Of a DNA stretch of 63,626 nt, positions 58,463-63,626 are shown one piece after another. The notes below the pieces were generated by a model. That model was given only the letters and a program-made list of their open reading frames with translations, was not told the origin of the DNA and did not search any database. Each line of letters starts with the position of its first letter. Position 1 is the stretch's first letter. The DNA comes from Desulfococcaceae bacterium HSG9. GTDB taxonomy: Bacteria; Desulfobacterota; Desulfobacteria; Desulfobacterales; JAUCGF01. The position numbers were made by a program, and so were the translations under genes. Location: NCBI GenBank assembly GCA_030378005.1, contig JAUCGF010000092.1, positions 1-63,626 of the forward strand, given 5' to 3'.

Positions 58463-58494
58463 GTTTCAATCCACGCGCCCGCACGGGGCGCGAC
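58463..58494 (-). repeat. CRISPR type I-C-like repeat, copy 1 (rplA-rplJ junction)
   Basis: A 32-nt sequence with the hallmarks of type I-C repeats: on the mRNA strand GTCGCGCC at the 5' end, stem CGCGCCC/GGGCGCG with loop CGTGC, and 3' end GTGGATTGAAAC. It is a single copy, with no array or cas gene nearby. Confidence 0.8.
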
Positions 58495-58612
58495 TTTTGA
58501 AAAAGAGAATTGAAGATTTAGGAATTATAATTTGATTTTAATGCAAGGGAAGTTGGAAATAAATCCGATTCCTTTCCGGTACACATCAATTTTCCAATTT
58601 TTATTCCCCGGT

Positions 58613-59335
58613 TTATTTCATAAATTCACGAACGCTATTCGCATCAATTTTTACACATGGCCCCATGGTTGTTGAAATAGCGATTCCTTTGATATAGACG
58701 CCTTTACTTGAAACAGGTTTCAAGCGAACAATCGTCTCTAAGAAGGCTGTCACATTCTCAAGCAATTTTTCAGATCCGAATGATACTTTCCCCATCGTAG
58801 CGTGAACAATCCCCGCTTTTTCAACACGGAATTCGATTTTACCCGCTTTAAGCTCTTCCACCGCTCTGGTAACATCAAAAGTTACCGTACCGGTTTTTTT
58901 ATTGGGCATCAGTCCGCGGGGGCCTAACAAACGTCCGATTTTTCCCACAGAGCCCATTACATCTGGTGTCGCCACAGCTTTATCGAACTGAAACCAGCCG
59001 TCTTTGATTTTAGCAATCAATTCATCATTGCCGACATAATCGGCACCGGCTTCAAGGGCTTCTTGTTCTTTTTCACCCTTAGCAAACACTATGACCGTGA
59101 CTTCTTTACCTATACCATTTGGCAAAACAACCGTTCCGCGAACCATCTGATCAGCATGTCGTGGGTCAACACCGAGACGAACAGCAATATCAACAGATTC
59201 ATCAAAACGCGCATAAGATGCATCGACCGCTGTCTGAATGTAACCATTCAATGCGACTTCATTTGCAGTACCTGATTCGACTTGCTTCTGGAGTTTGCTC
59301 TTGGCACTCAAATATTTTTTTCCCCGTTTCGACAT
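58613..59335 (-). CDS. rplA: 50S ribosomal protein L1
   Basis: 240 residues from ATG 59335 ([15 protein letters not shown]). Seen: [36 protein letters not shown] and [24 protein letters not shown] at 59347 overlaps the GGAG site and is unlikely. L1 stalk protein; often represses the L11-L1 mRNA. Confidence 0.98.
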   Translation of the reverse strand: MSKRGKKYLSAKSKLQKQVESGTANEVALNGYIQTAVDASYARFDESVDIAVRLGVDPRHADQMVRGTVVLPNGIGKEVTVIVFAKGEKEQEALEAGADYVGNDELIAKIKDGWFQFDKAVATPDVMGSVGKIGRLLGPRGLMPNKKTGTVTFDVTRAVEELKAGKIEFRVEKAGIVHATMGKVSFGSEKLLENVTAFLETIVRLKPVSSKGVYIKGIAISTTMGPCVKIDANSVREFMK

Positions 59336-59361
59336 CTCTAGTTTCACTCCTTTTCTTCTTT

Positions 59362-59784
59362 TTAACCCACTTCGATTCCCATACTTCTTGCCGTACCTGC
59401 TATAATTTTACAGGCGGCTTCCATATCATTGGCATTTAAATCTGTCATCTTCATAGAAGCGATTTCTTCTAATTGCTGGCGCGTTACTTTGCCAACGCGA
59501 TCACGTTTCGGATCTCCGGCTCCTTTGGCTATTTTAGCGGCTTTTTTTAATAATACCGCAGCTGGCGGAGTTTTTGTGATAAACGTAAAAGTTCTGTCTT
59601 GATATATCGTCAGGACAACCGGTATGATCATTCCCTCATCATTGGCAGTGCGTGCATTAAACGCCTTGCAAAAATCCATGATATTGACACCATGTTGTCC
59701 TAAAGCAGGACCTATCGGAGGGGAAGGATTTGCCTTGCCCGCGGGAACCTGCAACTTTACTAATGCCATTACTTTTTTGGCCAT
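59362..59784 (-). CDS. rplK: 50S ribosomal protein L11
   Basis: 140 residues from ATG 59784 ([20 protein letters not shown]), preceded by GGAG and AAGG. Seen: [20 protein letters not shown] and [20 protein letters not shown]. The extra 24 codons up to 59856 are translated heptad-repeat spacer and are rejected. Confidence 0.98.
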   Translation of the reverse strand: MAKKVMALVKLQVPAGKANPSPPIGPALGQHGVNIMDFCKAFNARTANDEGMIIPVVLTIYQDRTFTFITKTPPAAVLLKKAAKIAKGAGDPKRDRVGKVTRQQLEEIASMKMTDLNANDMEAACKIIAGTARSMGIEVG

Positions 59785-59858
59785 TTGCCTTTTTCTCCAT
59801 CTTCGGAATTGGGAACATAGAATTCGGAATGCAGAACCCTCAATTCCAAATTCCACTT
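59785..59858. repeat. Heptad-phased nusG-rplK spacer
   Basis: On the minus strand GTGGAATTTGGAATTGAGGG and later TTCCGAATTC, TTCCCAATTCC, with ATTC at 7-nt steps. Confidence 0.55.
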
Positions 59859-60389
59859 TTATATCTTGGAAACTTGAACGAACTCCAATTCAACAGGAGT
59901 GGAACGTCCGAAAATACTGACTAAAACTCTGACTTTACCCTTTTCGGGATTCACTTCATCCACTACGCCGTTGAAATTTGTAAACGGACCGTCAATCACA
60001 CGTATTTCATCGCCGATTTCAAATAAATATTTTGGTTTGGGTTTCAACTTTCCCGCTTCCATGCGGTCTAATATCTGACTTGCCTCTTGCTCAGTCAGCG
60101 GAGTCGGTTTTTCATGCCCGCCAAGAAACCCGGTAACTTTAGCAGTGCTGTTAACAATATGCCATGTTTCATTATTTAAATGTAAATTAACGAGAATATA
60201 GCCTGGATAAAACTTACGTGAAGATTCTTTTCTTTTGCCTTTCACCAGTTCAACAACCTGTTCTGTCGGTACGATAATTTCTCCGAATTTATCCGAGCTG
60301 GAAGAAGCGGCCATTCGTTCTTCAAGGGCCGCTTTCACTTTATGTTCAAAACCCGAATAGACATGCACGATGTACCATTTTTTTGACAC
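59859..60389 (-). CDS. nusG: Transcription elongation/antitermination factor NusG
   Basis: 176 residues. NGN domain ([40 protein letters not shown]) and a C-terminal KOW domain ([20 protein letters not shown]). Links RNA polymerase to Rho or to S10. Follows secE. Confidence 0.99.
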   Translation of the reverse strand: MSKKWYIVHVYSGFEHKVKAALEERMAASSSSDKFGEIIVPTEQVVELVKGKRKESSRKFYPGYILVNLHLNNETWHIVNSTAKVTGFLGGHEKPTPLTEQEASQILDRMEAGKLKPKPKYLFEIGDEIRVIDGPFTNFNGVVDEVNPEKGKVRVLVSIFGRSTPVELEFVQVSKI

Positions 60390-60402
60390 AGGTTAGATAT
60401 CC

Positions 60403-60768
60403 TTAATTGCTATGAAGAACCAAACGAATTATACCGGCCAATCCGGAATCAATAAAAAAAAGAAATAACGAAATCAGTAAAACAAGAATAATCACTACAG
60501 TAGATGACCCCATTGTTTGTTTTCGTGATGGCCATGTTACTTTTTTCAGCTCTATTTTTACTTCACGCAGAAATTGAATTGATAAATCCAGATAGCCTAA
60601 AATTTTTCCACGATCACCTATTGCAATGGGCTTCTTTGATTGTACAACAATTTTTTTCCCTGAACCGGTGCCAGTACCCTTTTCATGCGAAGTCGGCAAC
60701 TTGGTTTCAACTTTTTTCTTCTTCTTTTTCACCCCGGAAGATGTCTTTTTTCTTTGTAATCGACCCAT
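60403..60768 (-). CDS. secE: Preprotein translocase subunit SecE
   Basis: 121 residues. A long basic N-terminal extension (~60) precedes the conserved amphipathic helix FLREVKIELKKVTWPSRKQT and one membrane helix (VVIILVLLISLFLFFIDSGL). Clamps SecY. Located between tRNA-Trp and nusG as is common. Confidence 0.97.
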   Translation of the reverse strand: MGRLQRKKTSSGVKKKKKKVETKLPTSHEKGTGTGSGKKIVVQSKKPIAIGDRGKILGYLDLSIQFLREVKIELKKVTWPSRKQTMGSSTVVIILVLLISLFLFFIDSGLAGIIRLVLHSN

Positions 60769-60807
60769 TTTCTAACTTTCAGCTCTTGTTCTTTTAATTT
60801 CCCGGTA

Positions 60808-60884
60808 TGGCAGGCCAGGAGGGATTCGAACCCCCAGCACTCGGATTTGGAGTCCGATGCTCTACCAATTAGAGCTACTGGCCT
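60808..60884 (-). tRNA. tRNA-Trp (CCA)
   Basis: Acceptor AGGCCAG/CTGGCCT, anticodon loop CTCCAAA (anticodon CCA), discriminator G, encoded CCA. Between rpmG and secE, a classic location. Confidence 0.96.
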
Positions 60885-60958
60885 GTATATTCAGTGTATT
60901 ACGGCTATCGTCTAACGCACCTACGCGTTTTGTCGTGGTAGGATAAATAGCGATTGCC

Positions 60959-61108
60959 CTACTTAGTTTCCTTGTGCTTCGTGTGTTTGCGACAAAATCG
61001 ACAATATTTGCTAAATATCAGTTTATCGGGCGTAGAGCGCTTATTTTTCGTAGTCGTATAGTTCCTGTTTTTGCAATCTATGCACGCAAGCGTAACAATG
61101 ATCCTCAC
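60959..61108 (-). CDS. rpmG: 50S ribosomal protein L33
   Basis: 49 residues, decoded by hand from GTG 61108: [20 protein letters not shown] at the start and [16 protein letters not shown] at the end. The two Cys pairs (CIDC, CRFC) form the zinc-binding form. GGAG lies 9 nt upstream of the GTG. The non-ATG start makes it easy to miss. Confidence 0.95.
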   Translation of the reverse strand: MRIIVTLACIDCKNRNYTTTKNKRSTPDKLIFSKYCRFCRKHTKHKETK

Positions 61109-61133
61109 CTTATTTATCTCCTTCCGCTCAAGA

Positions 61134-61178
61134 CGGACAGTGCGTTACGCGCTATAGCCTAATAACGCACTCTGTCCG
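61134..61178 (-). repeat. Hairpin in the tuf-rpmG spacer
   Basis: CGGACAGTGCGTTA pairs with TAACGCACTCTGTCCG with one bulged base, around a 15-nt loop. It may be a processing or partial termination site limiting read-through from highly expressed tuf, or a palindromic insertion. Confidence 0.55.
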
Positions 61179-61193
61179 GGAATCGGAATTATA

Positions 61194-62393
61194 TCATTCA
61201 ATAATTTCACTGACCACACCCGCGCCGACTGTCCTGCCGCCCTCACGGATGGCGAACCTGAGTTCTTTTTCCATGGCTATCGGTGTAATCAAATCAGCTT
61301 CTATGGTCACATTATCTCCCGGCATGACCATTTCAACACCTTCGGGAAGAGTCAATATGCCCGTCACATCGGTCGTGCGAAAATAAAACTGGGGCCGGTA
61401 TCCGCTGAAAAACGGGGTATGCCGTCCGCCCTCTTCCTTGCTCAACACATAAACTTCCGCCTTGAACTTGGTATGCGGCGTTATGGCTCCCGGTTTCGAG
61501 ACCACCTGACCGCGTTCCACCTCGTCACGCTTGGTGCCGCGAATCAACACACCGATATTGTCGCCCGCGCGTCCTTCGTCCAGCAGCTTGCGAAACATTT
61601 CAACGCCGGTGCAAACCGTTTTCAATGTCGGACGCATCCCCACGATTTCAACGGGGTCGCCCACATGGATAATCCCGCGGTCCACACGGCCGGTGACCAC
61701 CGTGCCGCGCCCGGAAATGCTGAAAACATCTTCGACAGGCATCAGAAACGGTTTGTCAATATCGCGTTTCGGTTCGGGAATGAACGAATCGATGGCGTCC
61801 ATCAGTTCAAACACGCATTTGGCTTCTTCGCTGTTCGGGTCGTCATTTTCCAACGCTCTGAGCGCGCTTCCGCGAATAATAGGCGTGTCGTCTCCGGGAA
61901 ATTCGTATTTGTCCAGCAATTCACGCAATTCCAGTTCGACCAATTCAATCAGTTCTTCCTCTTCGGGGTCAACCATATCGCATTTGTTCAGAAAAACCAC
62001 TATCTGAGGCACTCCCACCTGACGGGCCAGCAAAATGTGCTCGCGCGTCTGAGGCATCGGACCGTCATCCGCTCCGACAACAAGAATCGCGCCGTCCATC
62101 TGCGCCGCGCCGGTGATCATGTTTTTGATATAATCCGCATGACCGGGGCAGTCCACATGAGCATAATGACGGTTGTCCGTCTCATATTCCACATGCGCCG
62201 TGGCGATTGTTATCCCACGCTCTTTTTCTTCAGGAGCTTTGTCGATCTGATCGAACGGAACAAAATCCGCCATGCCCTTCAAACCCATGTGTTTTGTTAT
62301 CGCCGCAGTCAGTGTCGTTTTTCCATGATCGATATGGCCGATTGTACCGACATTCACATGCGGCTTCGTCCTCTCAAATTTTTCTTTCGCCAT
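61194..62393 (-). CDS. tuf: Elongation factor Tu, copy 2
   Basis: 399 residues, same GTPase motifs as copy 1 and one residue different (Ile in [10 protein letters not shown]). Ribosome-binding site AAGGAGGTAAAG precedes ATG 62393, a stronger site than that of copy 1. Located behind four tRNA genes, the usual tufB arrangement. Confidence 0.99.
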   Translation of the reverse strand: MAKEKFERTKPHVNVGTIGHIDHGKTTLTAAITKHMGLKGMADFVPFDQIDKAPEEKERGITIATAHVEYETDNRHYAHVDCPGHADYIKNMITGAAQMDGAILVVGADDGPMPQTREHILLARQVGVPQIVVFLNKCDMVDPEEEELIELVELELRELLDKYEFPGDDTPIIRGSALRALENDDPNSEEAKCVFELMDAIDSFIPEPKRDIDKPFLMPVEDVFSISGRGTVVTGRVDRGIIHVGDPVEIVGMRPTLKTVCTGVEMFRKLLDEGRAGDNIGVLIRGTKRDEVERGQVVSKPGAITPHTKFKAEVYVLSKEEGGRHTPFFSGYRPQFYFRTTDVTGILTLPEGVEMVMPGDNVTIEADLITPIAMEKELRFAIREGGRTVGAGVVSEIIE

Positions 62394-62627
62394 TACTTTA
62401 CCTCCTTAAAAGTTACCAACATCTGGCACAATTAATTTCAAAGTTAATAGTTGTATCCCTTAATTTTCTTCCAGTCTGGCAATAACGACATTCCCGGCAC
62501 CCTTTCAGCGTTTTTCAGGATTTCAGACGGTTCAGACGTGTAAAATTTACATTCAGGAATTTCTCAGCAACCTTATAAACATCAAATTCAAGGATATATT
62601 TGCTATACTACACACCATACACCATGA

Positions 62628-62701
62628 AGCCCACGAACGGAATCGAACCGTTGAACCTCTTCCTTACCAAGGAAGCGCTCTACCGACTGAGCTACGTGGG
62701 C
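62628..62701 (-). tRNA. tRNA-Thr (GGU)
   Basis: Acceptor GCCCACG/CGTGGGC, anticodon loop TTGGTAA (anticodon GGT), no encoded CCA. Confidence 0.95.
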
Positions 62702-62724
62702 GTGGCGGTTCTTTAAAGTTAAGA

Positions 62725-62801
<77 letters not shown>

Positions 62802-62956
62802 TTTTAGATGCAGAGCATATATGGGCGCTTGAAAGATACACAACCTTTTTCTGAAAAGGTTTAAGTTATCTTAAACAGCAGTATCTGGTAAGCAGCCACG
62901 TAGTTTCACGATTGTGTCTGCAAAACGCAATCTCCTACATCAACCAACTCAAAAAA

Positions 62957-63041
62957 TGGTGGTGGGGGGAGGATTTGAACCTCCGAAGGCGTCGCCGACA
63001 GATTTACAGTCTGTTCCCTTTGACCACTCGGGAACCCCACC
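62957..63041 (-). tRNA. tRNA-Tyr (GUA)
   Basis: 85 nt with a long variable arm (class II). Acceptor GGTGGGG/CCCCACC, anticodon loop CTGTAAA (anticodon GTA), discriminator A, encoded CCA. Confidence 0.96.
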
Positions 63042-63065
63042 TTGGTTTTCATTCGTTTTGCCGGA

Positions 63066-63138
63066 AGCCAGAGACAGGAGTTGAACCCGCGACATCCTCA
63101 TTACAAGTGAGGCGCTCTACCAACTGAGCTACTCTGGC
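63066..63138 (-). tRNA. tRNA-Thr (UGU)
   Basis: Acceptor GCCAGAG/CTCTGGC, anticodon loop CTTGTAA (anticodon TGT), no encoded CCA. First gene of the tRNA-tuf transcript. Confidence 0.95.
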
Positions 63139-63186
63139 AAAAAAGGTTCAATTAAATGTCAGTGTTAGCGGCAATCGAATCAGATG

Positions 63187-63215
63187 TATATATACTTTAA
63201 ACTCAAACAAATCAA
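63187..63215 (-). promoter_or_regulatory. Promoter of the tRNA-tuf operon
   Basis: TTGATT (63210-63215), 17 nt, TATATA (63187-63192) on the minus strand, about 45-50 nt before tRNA-Thr. The AT-rich upstream DNA could act as an UP element, as expected for a strongly expressed stable-RNA operon. Confidence 0.55.
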
Positions 63216-63531
63216 CTTGTAATATATACAAATAAACGTGAAGAAAAGGAATTATAACTAATTATATTGACATTTAATTTAAAATCATCGTTTATCGCTA
63301 TATTTCGATAAATTTTAGCTGTTTTTGTAAAAATAAAGATATTCATCTTTGCGAAGGCTATATTTAATTGTAAAATGAATTTGTAATTTCTCCTAAAATA
63401 TTTTTTATTTTGTAAAAGTTGAAAAGTGTAAATTAACATGAGATTGCAATTAAGATTAAGATCAATGGCAAATGGCAAAGTTATTTAGGCGTAGCGATTA
63501 ATTCTACCTTAGTTAGATTAGAAGAAAAATA

Positions 63532-63626
63532 TTAGTTAAAATATACTTGATAAGGAACTTTTCGATCTACTGAATCTAACAAAGTAGCACCAAGCAAGTT
63601 TTTTTCTTGACTCATGAGCAGAAATA
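63532..63626 (-). CDS. Possible 3' end of a gene entering from the right
   Basis: About 30 open codons at the window edge ending at TAA 63532-63534, with MSQEKNLLGATLLDSVDRKV inside. It may be a gene tail or a very short ORF from ATG near 63616. Not recognised. Confidence 0.25.
   Translation of the reverse strand, partial: FLLMSQEKNLLGATLLDSVDRKVPYQVYFN

Larger units (their letters stand above)
58267..58612. other. rplA-rplJ spacer
   Basis: A 346-nt gap holding the CRISPR-like repeat (58463-58494) and the probable L10 leader (58340-58430). A GAAAGGAGGTG purine stretch at about 58304-58317 lies too far from the rplJ start to be its ribosome-binding site. No ORF is supported. Confidence 0.7.
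63139..63626. other. Upstream region of the tRNA-tuf operon
   Basis: 488 nt, strongly AT-rich. Apart from the promoter at 63187-63215 and a possible gene end at 63532-63626 nothing is supported. An 88-codon minus-strand ORF (63212-63478) is AT-rich low-complexity and probably spurious. Confidence 0.5.

Noticed and set aside
57679..58494. Degenerate CRISPR array spanning rplJ
   Set aside because: The two repeats are 753 nt apart with a full ribosomal gene between, so they are isolated elements and not an array.
63212..63478. 88-codon minus-strand ORF in the AT-rich end region
   Set aside because: Low-complexity composition (many Ile, Asn, Phe, Lys), no ribosome-binding site, and it overlaps the promoter region.

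Overview
The window looks like the chromosome of a deltaproteobacterium of the Desulfobacterota/Desulfobacterales type. That is an inference from gene content: a zinc-ribbon S14, an rpsG-tuf junction without fusA, a large insertion in RpoC, a GspA/ExeA-type ATPase with a C-terminal NTF2-like domain, and MoxR/FGE-sulfatase-fold genes. No 16S rRNA is present to test it.

Layout. (1) 0-9.7 kb is mostly housekeeping: a CBS-pair protein, a MaoC-like hydratase, dodecin, a thiolase, an ExeA-like AAA ATPase with a SPOR partner, valS with tRNA-Lys and tRNA-Glu downstream, and a cation diffusion facilitator. (2) 9.9-17.3 kb, plus strand, is an accessory island resembling an NTP-dependent conflict (defence) system: a nucleosidase-TIR fusion, a helical protein that continues it in frame after a single TGA, a MoxR-type AAA+ ATPase, a 50-bp tandem repeat block, and two FGE-sulfatase-fold (FGS) proteins. 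The last ~25 codons of the two FGS domains differ almost only at codon positions 1 and 2, between identical flanks. This is the footprint expected of a diversity-generating retroelement (DGR), although no reverse transcriptase or template repeat lies in the window. (3) 17.4-23.2 kb, minus strand, is a chemosensory operon (double CheW, MCP, hybrid CheA-REC) behind a good sigma-54 promoter match. A 126-bp tandem duplication covers the cheA start. (4) 23.5-30.6 kb, minus strand, is an accessory Hsp70 system: a DnaK-like protein with an inserted zinc ribbon, a zinc-ribbon/LysM membrane protein, a TPR protein, a J-like protein without HPD, and a GrpE-like protein. (5) 31-63.1 kb, minus strand, is one long gene-expression block: tRNA-Thr/Tyr/Gly/Thr, tuf, rpmG, tRNA-Trp, secE, nusG, L11-L1-L10-L7/L12, rpoB, rpoC, rpsL, rpsG, tuf, then the S10, spc and alpha operons through rplQ, closed by a strong terminator.

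The translation block has three surprises. Two copies of a sequence closely resembling a type I-C CRISPR repeat sit, in the sense orientation of the mRNA, at the rplA-rplJ and rplJ-rplL junctions. RpoC carries a ~125-residue insertion that resembles a parvulin prolyl isomerase. Several intergenic spacers are built of 7-nt-phased AT-rich repeats, which create false N-terminal extensions on rpoC and rplK.

The best candidate for an undescribed system is the 9.9-17.3 kb island: a nucleotide- or NAD-destroying effector, an AAA+ chaperone-like switch, and FGS-fold recognition proteins whose ligand-facing C-termini appear hypermutated.
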